This document shows positions 1 to 8,377 of a stretch of DNA of 40,941 nt, piece after piece. Position 1 is the stretch's first letter, and each line of letters starts with the position of its first letter. The stretch lies in NCBI GenBank assembly GCA_013288895.1, contig JABDAY010000014.1:1-40941 (forward strand), written 5' to 3'. The notes under the pieces are model-generated. The model saw only the letters and a list, made by a program, of their open reading frames with translations, ran no database searches and was not told where the DNA came from. The translations under genes and the position numbers were made by a program. This DNA is from Chlamydiota bacterium. Lineage in GTDB: Bacteria; Chlamydiota; Chlamydiia; Chlamydiales; Rhabdochlamydiaceae.

Positions 1-276
1 TTTTTTAACCCCTTGCTTTCTTAAAACTTTCTTTTTCGCTACGGCGTAGAGCTTCGCTCAAAAGAGGCGATGAAACCCTTCACACATTAAACCCCAGCAT
101 TTCCCTCTTCCTCAGCGACCTCTGCGACTCTGCTCTTCACTCTGCGCTGATGGAATTCGACATTCAACCAATAAGCTTGTTTACTTATCGTCCAGAAAAC
201 TCAATTTTTTTTGCAGAAATAGCCTATTTTCTCAGACTTTTGCAACTGTCCCGATTGGGCCTAATAAAATTTTCAT
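1..276. other. Gene-free left edge
   Basis: No convincing gene is seen. The only open frame on the plus strand (starting near 150) is short and runs into the SET gene on the opposite strand. The stretch holds one copy of a dispersed repeat at about 111-166, described separately. It lies downstream of the SET gene, but no clean terminator hairpin was identified. Confidence 0.6.
111..166. repeat. Dispersed intergenic repeat, copy 1
   Basis: Contains GCGACCTCTGCG followed by CACTCTGCGCTGATG and AATTCG. The same ordered blocks recur at 30441-30495 in the same orientation, with scattered substitutions and a small length difference. Neither copy is in a recognisable gene. A related CGCAGAGGCGC block occurs at 34898-34929. 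Function unknown; it looks like a degenerate short interspersed repeat. Confidence 0.6.
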
Positions 277-981
277 TCAGGAGCGAATTAGGTTTAAGGA
301 GGGATCTAGACGGAAAGTTTTGGAGGTCATGGGAAAGGGCTTGATATTCATCACGCCCCAGTAGCTGCCATCGTCACCGTCGTAGGAGACTACTAGTTGC
401 TCGCCGGGGTTAATGGTTCTTTTAACTATGTAAACGACTTCGAGTGGTGTGGGAGTAAGTCCGTAAGGATTCTTCGGAATTGTAAGAATTTCGGGCTCAA
501 TATTAGGTTTATCTGAGTGGTTGATAAAACGGGTGAAATTCCCCTTTTTAACTGCGTCAATATAAAGCGCATAGAGCCTTCCGGGATGATATTTCCCTTT
601 TTTATTGTAGATGACTTGCTCTTCTTTAGTAAGCTTCATGTCAGATAAAGACTCAAATGCATATGCACAGTCATCCTCTACATTCTGAGGAGCAATAACA
701 ATCTCTCCGGAATAAGAAGCGATCACTTGCCCCTTCACAAGAGGTTTGGCGCAAGGGTGCAAAAATAGCCCAAAGCCAAGTTTACCAGACAATTTCTTAC
801 AAACCAAATACTTCGGAATCCCCTCTTTCTCTATTATTCGAGAAACAGCGGCAAGTTCCTTCATCTGTTTAGTAGTGGCTCGTAAAATCTTCTCTTTTTT
901 TGCACGCAAATTCCTAGTGATCGTTTTTACAACTTGATCACTAAGAACTTGCCTTGCCAGTTTATATTTCATTCGTACCAT
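277..981 (-). CDS. SET-domain protein lysine methyltransferase (NUE-like)
   Basis: A 234-residue protein with a compact SET fold. Residues 69-74 give GFGLFL, residues 90-94 YSGEI, residues 149-156 FTRFINHS (the NHS S-adenosylmethionine/knot motif) and residues 193-200 GEQLVVSY, followed by a DGDDGSYW tail. These are the defining SET motifs. Chlamydial SET proteins include NUE (CT737 family), a secreted enzyme that methylates host histones, and a homologue that acts on bacterial histone-like protein. The first 45 residues are strongly basic, as expected for a DNA- or histone-directed enzyme. No Shine-Dalgarno is visible before ATG 981 or the second ATG at 972, so the start is uncertain by three codons. 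Substrate is not readable from sequence. The methyltransferase call is strong; host nuclear targeting is inference. Confidence 0.88.
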   Translation of the reverse strand: MVRMKYKLARQVLSDQVVKTITRNLRAKKEKILRATTKQMKELAAVSRIIEKEGIPKYLVCKKLSGKLGFGLFLHPCAKPLVKGQVIASYSGEIVIAPQNVEDDCAYAFESLSDMKLTKEEQVIYNKKGKYHPGRLYALYIDAVKKGNFTRFINHSDKPNIEPEILTIPKNPYGLTPTPLEVVYIVKRTINPGEQLVVSYDGDDGSYWGVMNIKPFPMTSKTFRLDPSLNLIRS

Positions 982-1052
982 TATACTAAATAATTATAAA
1001 TTAATAATAAAGACTTATAAAATAACACGCATACCTCTGATAATCAAAGACT

Positions 1053-2012
1053 TTAAAATCTTTCGATGTTGGAAACATTTAAATGCTTTTGAGCTGCTGC
1101 CTTCAGGAAATCTGCGCGCATGACTGTCGGATCGCCTAAAAGAGCTCCTCCCAGCTTTTCATCGCAAATGTAGCTCGTCAATGTATTAAGAGCCTCATTT
1201 TCATCGTAGATCGACTCGGCATAAATCAATCTATGCTCATGGAAAACATGGGATGTATTAGTTAAAGTGCCATTTAAATGGGGACATTTTTCCATTGATG
1301 TCCCATCTCCTAAAACTTTGTTGAAATATTGCATGCTTAACTCTCCTTCCCGCGGAAGAGGAGGTCCCATCACTACTACGGCAATTTTTTTTCTAGCTTC
1401 CTCGGGCAGCTCCTTTTTTATTTTCTGAACCTGACGATCTAGAGCATCAATGCGGTGTTTTGCCGCATCATCTATGAGTTGCAATAAATCGCCTTTAAGC
1501 TGCTGTGTGGACCCCTTTCCCTGTAAAATTTCCTCATATTTTTCCAAAAGGGGCAGATATTCGTTCAGCTCGCCCTCAATGCTTGAGCGTATTTGGCTAA
1601 GCGTATTCAGAATATCTTGCCGCATCTCTTCCGTATCAACCCCCCTAGATTGCATCCATTCTAGGTTATCAAGCGCGCACGATACATGGGCTATCGCCTT
1701 GATATGATGATAATGTTCAGGGATATAACTCACTTCGGTTCTTTTACCTTGATAGCGTAAAATCAGATTATCGCCATTAACCAGAATCACCGGAAGGGCT
1801 GTTCCCAAAGACTTTTTCATCTCCTCTTTACGCATAGCATACGTATCAAGGAAAAGCTTATTCATTTTGGCTAACCCCTCTGATACCCCCATTTTTAGTT
1901 TACTATAGGGGCAGGCGGAAGCAAGGCTTCTTGAAGAAACCATTCTTAAAATGGGCTGGCGGCTCAAATGAGTCAACCCCCTAACTAAAACACAACCAAT
2001 TCTTGCAGACAT
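1053..2012 (-). CDS. Unknown protein with mitochondrial-presequence-like N-terminus
   Basis: I do not recognise this 319-residue family. The start at 2012 is well supported by AAGGAG eight bases upstream. Residues 1-44 contain five Arg, two Lys and one His and no Asp or Glu; the first acidic residue is Glu45. They are rich in Ser, Leu and Ala and contain RMVSSRSLASA, which resembles an amphipathic mitochondrial targeting peptide with an Arg-containing processing site. The body (about 45-319) is charged, probably helical and coiled around 120-215, with a His-rich patch EHYHHIKAIAH near 98-108 and conserved-looking MGPPLPREGELSM near 225-237. There is no Sec signal peptide or membrane segment. 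It sits 71 bp upstream of the SET gene on the same strand. A host-mitochondria-directed effector is a reasonable hypothesis only; a basic N-terminus can also serve as a secretion signal. Confidence 0.7.
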   Translation of the reverse strand: MSARIGCVLVRGLTHLSRQPILRMVSSRSLASACPYSKLKMGVSEGLAKMNKLFLDTYAMRKEEMKKSLGTALPVILVNGDNLILRYQGKRTEVSYIPEHYHHIKAIAHVSCALDNLEWMQSRGVDTEEMRQDILNTLSQIRSSIEGELNEYLPLLEKYEEILQGKGSTQQLKGDLLQLIDDAAKHRIDALDRQVQKIKKELPEEARKKIAVVVMGPPLPREGELSMQYFNKVLGDGTSMEKCPHLNGTLTNTSHVFHEHRLIYAESIYDENEALNTLTSYICDEKLGGALLGDPTVMRADFLKAAAQKHLNVSNIERF

Positions 2013-2257
2013 ATCATTCTCCTTTTTAATAAGTTATAACAACTTAATTTTAAGCTGTTTAAATTCGCAAAGATGTATTTAGATTAAACGTTAAATGTGC
2101 GGCTGGGGCCGCCAAAAGAGAAAGAAAAAGAATTAACACAAGGGGGCGCGGAGGATGCATTTTTTGCTCCTCTAGCCCTGCAAACGGATATTAAAGTAAC
2201 CAGTATCTTGTCCATGCTGAGAAGTATACTACAACCAGCCTATTAATGTCAATAGGC

Positions 2258-2542
2258 TTATTGAGAGCCTGCTGGTTCTTCGACTTTTTTCCCTTCGACG
2301 CAATTTTCTTCATAATGGTCAGCATCCCATTGCTTGCAATAGCAGAATTTGCCGTTAGGATCATTTTCTACGTAGACGGGATGATCATCCGCTTTTTTCT
2401 TTCTAAATCCACATTTTACCGAACACCAGCACTGACAATTTGGATCGGTTTGACATGACTCTTGGGTCTTGCATGATGGCTTACCTACACTATCACAGGC
2501 ACTAAACAGTAACACTACAGACAAAATCAAAATACTTTTCAT
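2258..2542 (-). CDS. Small cysteine-rich lipoprotein
   Basis: A 94-residue protein starting with a lipoprotein signal, MKSILILSVVLLFSAC, where the lipobox LFSAC puts the lipidated Cys at position 16. The mature part has nine further Cys (24, 30, 36, 38, 40, 44, 67, 69, 81), including CQCWC and CYC, and a KKK patch near 48-50. This suggests a disulfide-stabilised or metal-binding envelope protein. Disulfide cross-linking of outer-membrane proteins is characteristic of Chlamydiae, but no homology to OmcA/OmcB is claimed. The start is supported by AAGGAGG about eight bases upstream. It is divergent from the glycosyltransferase gene at 2668. Confidence 0.8.
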   Translation of the reverse strand: MKSILILSVVLLFSACDSVGKPSCKTQESCQTDPNCQCWCSVKCGFRKKKADDHPVYVENDPNGKFCYCKQWDADHYEENCVEGKKVEEPAGSQ

Positions 2543-2667
2543 AAAAAATCCCTCCTTTTGCTATTTCTAACAAACCAGCGAATAAAAAAGAAAGTAATTT
2601 TTCCTTGAGATGTTTTCTGTTGGTGATGTACAGATCATTTAAAAGCACCATAGTTCGGAGAATGTGA

Positions 2668-3885
2668 ATGACATTATGGGACCCTTATAAGGCACTTTTA
2701 GGAGAGGAAGTAGTTGACCAGCTGTATCAACTGGCCTCTATATTAAAAGGGGTGAAAATTGTACATGTCAACTCCACCCGCTTAGGTGGAGGAGTTTCAG
2801 AGATACTCACAAAAATGGTCCCTTTAACGCAGGCCCTTGGATTGGAGACAGGTTGGGAAGTGATCAAGGGAGACCAGCAATTTTTCGAAAGTACAAAATC
2901 TTTTCATAACTCCCTCCAAGGGACAGGAAAAAATCTCCCAGAAGTAGCCAGCCTGCGTTATTACGAAGAAATAAACAGAAAAAATGCAGAGGAACTAAAA
3001 GGGGTGCTAGAAGAGGCAAATATTGTTTTTATCCATGACCCCCAGCCCCTTCCTTTGATCGACTATTTTCCAAAGCGCAAAGGAAAATGGGTATGGAGAT
3101 GCCACCTAGAAATTTCAAATGCCCCAAAACAAGTCTGGCACTATTTAAAGAAGTATGTCGATCAGTATGATGCCAGAATTTTTTCTCAAGCTGAGCACCC
3201 GCAAGGGCTTCCCAATCCTGTTTATATTATAGCCCCGAGCATCGACCCATTTAGTGAAAAAAACATCGAACTTAGTCCGGAAGAAGTGGCTGGCGTATAC
3301 AAAAAATTCGCCATCGACACAAAACGACCCATATTACTACAGGTTTCCCGTTTCGATCGGTTTAAAGATCCCGTGGGAGTCATTGAGGCTTATCGCCTAA
3401 CAAAGAAATACCACTCCGGTGTCCAATTGGTCCTTGCAGGCGACATGGCAACTGACGATCCTGAAGGAGCTGAGGTGCTTGCAGAAGTAAAAGCTGCCGC
3501 GGATAGCGATAAGGATATACACATTCTATGCCTTCCGTCTGAACCACGGACAATCAACGCCTTGCAAAGAGGCGCAGATATCGTCATTCAAAAATCTGTA
3601 AAAGAAGGTTTTGGTCTCACTGTTACCGAAGCTCTATGGAAAGCCAAACCCGTAATCGGAGGAAATACAGGAGGAATCAGACTTCAAGTGATCAACGATC
3701 GTACGGGATTTCTTGTAAATACACCCGAGGAGGCCGCAAATAAAATCCGCTATCTCTTACAAAATCCTGAGAAAGGAAAAGAATTGGGGTTGGCTGGCAA
3801 GCAGCATGTCAAAGATCATTATTTGATCACTAGACATCTTAGAGACTACCTAACCGTGATGATTAACGTTTTATTTCCTAATTGA
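2668..3885 (+). CDS. GT4 glycosyltransferase, trehalose synthase (TreT)-like
   Basis: A 405-residue GT-B enzyme of the TreT/trehalose phosphorylase-synthase group. The N-terminal domain begins with the family-like pattern HVNSTRLGGGVSEIL, the glycine-rich loop of the acceptor domain. The C-terminal domain has QVSRFDRFKDP and the retaining GT4 signature EGFGLTVTEALW (E-x7-E), followed by GGNTGGI. Family members join glucose from a nucleotide sugar, or from glucose-1-phosphate, to glucose to form trehalose. Length matches the family (about 400-415). GGAG lies seven bases before ATG 2668. It is a single-gene unit, convergent with the methyltransferase gene 7 bp away. Exact donor cannot be decided from sequence. 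A trehalose role would fit osmoprotection, and the glucosidase and GMC genes at 25-29.5 kb also act on sugars. Confidence 0.82.
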   Translation: MTLWDPYKALLGEEVVDQLYQLASILKGVKIVHVNSTRLGGGVSEILTKMVPLTQALGLETGWEVIKGDQQFFESTKSFHNSLQGTGKNLPEVASLRYYEEINRKNAEELKGVLEEANIVFIHDPQPLPLIDYFPKRKGKWVWRCHLEISNAPKQVWHYLKKYVDQYDARIFSQAEHPQGLPNPVYIIAPSIDPFSEKNIELSPEEVAGVYKKFAIDTKRPILLQVSRFDRFKDPVGVIEAYRLTKKYHSGVQLVLAGDMATDDPEGAEVLAEVKAAADSDKDIHILCLPSEPRTINALQRGADIVIQKSVKEGFGLTVTEALWKAKPVIGGNTGGIRLQVINDRTGFLVNTPEEAANKIRYLLQNPEKGKELGLAGKQHVKDHYLITRHLRDYLTVMINVLFPN

Positions 3886-3892
3886 GCAAGGT

Positions 3893-4546
3893 CTAATGAA
3901 GGGAAATAATGGCCACGCCGGTGCCGAGTGTTTCAAAATTCACAACATGATATCCTTGTTCTTGAAGAAGAGTCACTACGTGAGAGCAAGGAGCTAAAGG
4001 CCCTGTGTCATGCAGCGTGATCACTCCATTTTTTGCCATGAAAGGGAGGTAGTCAATAAAATCTTGCATGGCACCCTTCACCGTCCGATCAGCATCGATA
4101 TGCAGGTAATCGATTTGCCATTCTCTGGCATTTGTCATCGACACATTCTTTGTTGTGTTTAATACAATTTCAATTTCAGGATAATGGTTTCGAAAAAAGG
4201 ATTTTTGGCTCAGCCATTCAGGCCTGCCCCACCTTCCAATATTGCCATCGACAAGTATGGTTTTCGAATTTTCAATGTGAAGATCTCTTTGTGCTTGGCG
4301 CATAACCCTCGGAACAAATCCATCTCCAGAGCCCAGGCAAACACAACATTTCGCTTTTTTAGAATAAGCAAGTCCGTAGTAGAGCATTCCAGCGCCCAGA
4401 TCCTCTTGCCTAGCGCCATGAAGAAATCCCCAGTGCGCACTCTTGGTGAGCTCCTCCTCAATAAACTGAGGATCGGTAAGGCTAAGGCACAGTAACGAAC
4501 ATAGGAGTACTTTGCTCCCCATTAACATCGATAGCAATGAGGCCAT
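3893..4546 (-). CDS. Class I SAM methyltransferase-like protein (Methyltransf_24 type)
   Basis: Rossmann-type protein of about 217 residues from ATG 4546. It has motif I CLGSGDGFVPR (70-80), an acidic-loop VDGN, and the Methyltransf_24/cephalosporin-hydroxylase-like segment YLHIDADRTVKGAMQDFIDY ending in ITLHDT. The open frame extends to 4618, but that would overlap the upstream gene even more. ATG 4546, 4528 or 4522 are candidate starts; none has an ideal Shine-Dalgarno, and I chose 4546. The N-terminus MGSKVLLCSLLCLSLT could act as a membrane anchor or signal. The 5' end overlaps the 3' end of the exported repeat-protein gene by about 65 bp, implying co-transcription. Substrate unknown. Confidence 0.72.
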   Translation of the reverse strand: MASLLSMLMGSKVLLCSLLCLSLTDPQFIEEELTKSAHWGFLHGARQEDLGAGMLYYGLAYSKKAKCCVCLGSGDGFVPRVMRQAQRDLHIENSKTILVDGNIGRWGRPEWLSQKSFFRNHYPEIEIVLNTTKNVSMTNAREWQIDYLHIDADRTVKGAMQDFIDYLPFMAKNGVITLHDTGPLAPCSHVVTLLQEQGYHVVNFETLGTGVAIISLH

Positions 4547-6044
4547 AAGTATTTTTCTGCCCTTTGGATTGATTATGATCTTGGTAACTAGGCGAAGCTG
4601 TTGCCGGGATGGTAGCAATTAGAATCCCATTGCGGGTAAGGTTATAGCTAACTACAGCAAGATCCACGCTTGCTTGCCAGTTTAGTACATTCACTCGGTC
4701 GGTTGCTGTAAGGAAGCGGTTTTTAAGTTGTCTACCCACAAAACCGCTTACAGGAGATGGGGCCCCTCCCATATAGACAGCTTGCACGGTAATGTTATCT
4801 TCTACCCATACAACAGTTGCTGCGCCAAACCCACTGATTGCTAAATTTGGCGCTGTTGAAGAGTGTCCAAGAGAAGAAAGAAGGACCGGCCCCCCAGCAA
4901 GCCAGCTATTTGCGCTCGATCCATATTGGTCGTAATAGACAAATCCATTTCCAGAGCCATCGTCGTTTTCCCACACAGCGTAAACATTTCCAAAATTATC
5001 GACAGCAATATTTGGATACCCAATGAAAGTGCTTGTAGGCATTACAAGCGGTGTGGCAGATCCCCAGGCCCCTCCTGATTGCGAGCTATTGCTAAGAAGA
5101 GTAAAATTTCCACTTATATTGTCTTGAACTACCCAAAGAGCCGTGGCAACACCAGATCCACTGAGGCAAACGGCAATATAGACAATATTTGAACCAGTAA
5201 CTGTATAGACAGTTTGCTCTGATGAATAAACACCATTGGAAAAAAAGCTCGAACTAATCCCCCCCAAACTATTCTCCCATAAAAAAATCCCTTCATTCGA
5301 AGCATTCATCGCTACTGCAGTAGGAACACCACAGGCAATTAATACAGATGAGGAAAGCGACCCACTTAAACTCCAATTATTCCCATTATAATAGGCCGCT
5401 TGAACATTTGGAGTATCTTGATTAGACCAAAATGCAAGCCCCTGCCCTGTAGGAGATCCCGCAAAAACAAAGTCTGTAAGGTAATGAGACGAATCAGAGA
5501 AAACAGTCGCTACTCCTTCCCATCCAGAAATAAATTTATTATATTGAATATCGTAACTTACCCCATCATAACCTAGCCAAACAGCAAGGGCGTTATTCAA
5601 ACTATTTAAATTAATACCCGGCGCAGAAGAATTTACATTAAAATTGATTGGATCAGAAAGAACCACAGGAGTGGTCCAGGATCCATTAAGGAGAACAGAT
5701 CCTCGGGTGAAATTGTTTCCTATTCCTGCTTCTATCCAAACAGCTGCAGCGTTTCCGGCACTATTAACATAAATTGAATTCGCCCCTTGGGCGTTATCCA
5801 ACATAGAAAAATTTCCTAAATTGGTCACAGTGCCGCTGATGAGTTGAGCGTATTTAATATAGTATGTAGTATTATCATCAGTTGCCGTAGCAATAATGAC
5901 AGCATTACCATTCCGATCCACACCTACAACCGGATCTATCGCCCCTGTAGTCGTAAAAATATCAACTGGTCCTGTCCAGCCCCCAAATAAGGTTGATCCC
6001 GAAAAAAGCAAAATAGCTATATATCTCATAGAAATAAGGATCAA
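4482..6044 (-). CDS. Exported beta-rich repeat protein with C-terminal FN3-like domain
   Basis: A 520-residue protein with an N-terminal signal peptide; the second Met, at 6029, gives the cleaner signal MRYIAILLFSGSTLFGG. The body (about 25-425) consists of degenerate 45-60-residue units with the recurring pattern A-x-A-x-W (AAAVWIEAG, NALAVWLGY, GQGLAFWSN, VATALWVVQ, VYAVWENDD, AATVVWVED). That is typical of beta-propeller-like or sialidase-like extracellular repeats. Residues about 440-520 look like an FN3-type beta sandwich (RVNVLNWQASVD ... SYNLTRNG). It is probably secreted or surface-exposed; no enzyme motif was seen. No Shine-Dalgarno is evident. Ligand unknown. Confidence 0.75.
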   Translation of the reverse strand: MILISMRYIAILLFSGSTLFGGWTGPVDIFTTTGAIDPVVGVDRNGNAVIIATATDDNTTYYIKYAQLISGTVTNLGNFSMLDNAQGANSIYVNSAGNAAAVWIEAGIGNNFTRGSVLLNGSWTTPVVLSDPINFNVNSSAPGINLNSLNNALAVWLGYDGVSYDIQYNKFISGWEGVATVFSDSSHYLTDFVFAGSPTGQGLAFWSNQDTPNVQAAYYNGNNWSLSGSLSSSVLIACGVPTAVAMNASNEGIFLWENSLGGISSSFFSNGVYSSEQTVYTVTGSNIVYIAVCLSGSGVATALWVVQDNISGNFTLLSNSSQSGGAWGSATPLVMPTSTFIGYPNIAVDNFGNVYAVWENDDGSGNGFVYYDQYGSSANSWLAGGPVLLSSLGHSSTAPNLAISGFGAATVVWVEDNITVQAVYMGGAPSPVSGFVGRQLKNRFLTATDRVNVLNWQASVDLAVVSYNLTRNGILIATIPATASPSYQDHNQSKGQKNTYGLIAIDVNGEQSTPMFVTVP

Positions 6045-6077
6045 ATCATTTTTGTTTTTTTAAAGCAAGAGGTCTAA

Positions 6078-6611
6078 TTAAACTTGTGGGATAACGGGGA
6101 CAAATTTGTTGATCTCCTCCATCTTAAAACCTTTGGGAAGATCCTTTTCAGTGGCCCTGGGCCAGGGGATGTTTTTTCCAAAGACCCAAAGCTCGCCTCG
6201 CACAATGAGATCATCCCCTGCGCGCCAGAATTCAGCTTTGTAGACGTGCCCCTTCTCAGGGTCTACGATTTTGCCTTTGTACTTGTCGCTGCCGCCTTCG
6301 CTTTCTACATCATAGACAAAATCCATTCCGCAGTAAGGAGGATTTCCTACAACACCCGGCGCTTTTTCTTTTTGTTCAAGAATCGTGTCCTTGATATTTC
6401 CCTCTTCATCATAAGTGGCTAGCATCCTTCCGTAGTATTTATCTTGATATTTGTAGATCGCTACTAAAGCTCGAGGTGTGTCCGATTTCTCATCTCTGCT
6501 TTTCCATAAGCCCGTAATACCACCCTCATCTACAAAATCAGCGCTCGAGCTCGTTGAGCAAGAAACAACAATCCCCAGTGCAAAAACAACCCCTAATAAT
6601 ACTTTCATCAT
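6078..6611 (-). CDS. DUF2147-family lipoprotein
   Basis: A 177-residue protein. Residues 1-18 form a signal ending in LGIVVSC, so Cys18 is a plausible lipidation site. The mature part matches the DUF2147 pattern: GLWKSRDE near 34-41, an IYKYQDKYYGRM strand, then GKIVDPEKGHVYKAEFW and a final VRGELWVFGKNIPW. DUF2147 proteins are small envelope beta proteins (calycin-like) of unknown ligand found in Chlamydiae and Proteobacteria. It lies 33 bp upstream of the repeat-protein gene on the same strand, so the three genes down to 3893 may form one envelope-related unit. Confidence 0.85.
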   Translation of the reverse strand: MMKVLLGVVFALGIVVSCSTSSSADFVDEGGITGLWKSRDEKSDTPRALVAIYKYQDKYYGRMLATYDEEGNIKDTILEQKEKAPGVVGNPPYCGMDFVYDVESEGGSDKYKGKIVDPEKGHVYKAEFWRAGDDLIVRGELWVFGKNIPWPRATEKDLPKGFKMEEINKFVPVIPQV

Positions 6612-6718
6612 ATTTTACATGTATACGGCAAAGGGTATTTATGTCAATTTGCCAATCCATCGGCCCAGCTCAAAAATATTATAGACTTAAATAATGACAT
6701 ACATTAGAATAGCTATCT

Positions 6719-8377
6719 ATGGCTGATATTATTATAGATAATTTACTAAATTTTACAGATTTAGTTAATTTATCAAATCATAGTCAAGGAAATTTTCAAA
6801 TTAATGAAACTGATACTGTTTCAAAGGTAGCACTCCTTTTTAAAGAAGCTATCCAGCAGCAGCACCATTTAATCCCGCCTGATCCTAAACCGATAGACCC
6901 TTCTTGCCAAACAGCAAAAAAGGTGATCCTGGTTGTAGGAGCTGTACTGGGAGTTCTCCTGGCCGGAGGGATCATAGCTGGAACTGTAGCAAGCCACTAC
7001 ACCAGCTTTAGTTTTTCTGTTATCCCCTTTGGGAACACCATCGCAATTCCCTGGATTTCTGTAGTTATTGCATCTACTTCTGTGGCTCTTGCGGCTATCT
7101 GCATAAGTGTGCTTCTTAAAAAAAGAACTCCCCGAGAAGAGCGTTTCCATCCCTTTGTACATAGAATATTTTCTGCTTCATTAGAGGAATGTGGACTTTC
7201 TCGAAGAGATCTACACTCCTTTGAATCGGTAAAAAAGCTCAATGAGCAGCTTCAGAAAGAGGGATTCGTTACCATTGGTTCCTGTCCTGATTTACACATC
7301 AACCATCAAGATAACGAAGCTTCGGCTATGATTAAGTTTTTGCTGACAGCTCATTCTCTATCTTGTAACGATATCACTTGGAAATTGATCAAAGCGGTTT
7401 GCTTTAAAAGAGATGAGGATCTTTGCCAGACTGCGATAGGAAAATCCCAAGAAATCCTTGTTCTTCTTTTTAATGAACTCAAAAAACCTGGCTTGACTCC
7501 AAGCAATGAAATAACAATTGAGAAAGTTATAGGTAGTATTCTCGCGTTCTACCCATTCTTTGGACCTAATGAAAGCAACAACCTAAGCATTCCACAAAAA
7601 ATTCAAGGGTCTTGGGAAATGGTCAACTGTTCTACTACTCCCATCCAACTCACTCCAGATTACCTTGGCCCACCTCTATTCTGCTATGGTCTAAAACCCA
7701 TAGATAACGAAAGAGCGAGTCCCCTCCTTTTATTTATGGGAACCCCCCATCTCACAGCTTCCGGATTTTTCCTCGCCCTCTTGACGGATACGATCCCATT
7801 TACAACCATTGGAGAATCTATTTATTCCATTTTTGGAAAAAAAGAAATTAAAAAGTGGTTATTAAGTAACAAAGAGAAAAAAGCCAAACTCTATGGTGTA
7901 AGCCTTGGAGGAAGCACAGCTCTTCTTACTGTAGCCGATTTTCCTAAGTATGTAGCAGAGGTGCACGCATACTCCTCTCCTTCCCCCCTTTTACGCGTCA
8001 GAGAAAAATATAGCAAAAACACCGAAGGTTTAGCCGATGAAAAACCCCAAGTTTACGTTTATTGTCAAAAAAACGACTCTGTTACCCTTCTCGGAACTGG
8101 TTGGCATGAGGATTGGCACGTGATCAATATGTTCGCCACTACAACCTACTCTTCTCCTCTAGCCCATGCAAAAAGCTTGGCCGGACACAAGGAAGTTCTT
8201 TTTCTAAGAGCGAATATCAAGAAAGAAAATAATCGTTTTTCTCGAAAAATCACTCACATTGGACATCAAATAGCCTCTGTCCCCACATGTCTGATTCTGT
8301 CCCTATTGCTGCTAATTAAAAGCGGATACTCAACGGCAAGATCGATTCAATTTAAGGTAACGGTCAAAGGAAGATGA
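6719..8377 (+). CDS. Inc-like membrane protein with alpha/beta-hydrolase-like domain
   Basis: A 552-residue protein with no signal peptide. Two long hydrophobic segments lie close together (about 68-91 and 106-133), giving the bilobed domain typical of chlamydial inclusion-membrane (Inc) proteins. The C-terminal 400 residues include LLLFMGTPHLTASGF near 337-350 and a nucleophile-elbow motif GVSLGGS with Ser395. Candidate acid and His residues follow in KNDSVTLLGTGWHEDWHV. This resembles lipase/alpha-beta hydrolases and may be related to the chlamydial CHLPS (DUF818) proteins, though I am not certain of that family. The first Met has no clear Shine-Dalgarno. The 3' end overlaps the convergent EEP gene by 31 bp. 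Inference: an enzyme anchored in the vacuole membrane. Confidence 0.72.
   Translation: MADIIIDNLLNFTDLVNLSNHSQGNFQINETDTVSKVALLFKEAIQQQHHLIPPDPKPIDPSCQTAKKVILVVGAVLGVLLAGGIIAGTVASHYTSFSFSVIPFGNTIAIPWISVVIASTSVALAAICISVLLKKRTPREERFHPFVHRIFSASLEECGLSRRDLHSFESVKKLNEQLQKEGFVTIGSCPDLHINHQDNEASAMIKFLLTAHSLSCNDITWKLIKAVCFKRDEDLCQTAIGKSQEILVLLFNELKKPGLTPSNEITIEKVIGSILAFYPFFGPNESNNLSIPQKIQGSWEMVNCSTTPIQLTPDYLGPPLFCYGLKPIDNERASPLLLFMGTPHLTASGFFLALLTDTIPFTTIGESIYSIFGKKEIKKWLLSNKEKKAKLYGVSLGGSTALLTVADFPKYVAEVHAYSSPSPLLRVREKYSKNTEGLADEKPQVYVYCQKNDSVTLLGTGWHEDWHVINMFATTTYSSPLAHAKSLAGHKEVLFLRANIKKENNRFSRKITHIGHQIASVPTCLILSLLLLIKSGYSTARSIQFKVTVKGR

Noticed and set aside
2246-2458. Plus-strand 70-residue hydrophobic open frame
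   Set aside because: It is antisense to the lipoprotein gene, which has a strong ribosome site and a lipobox.
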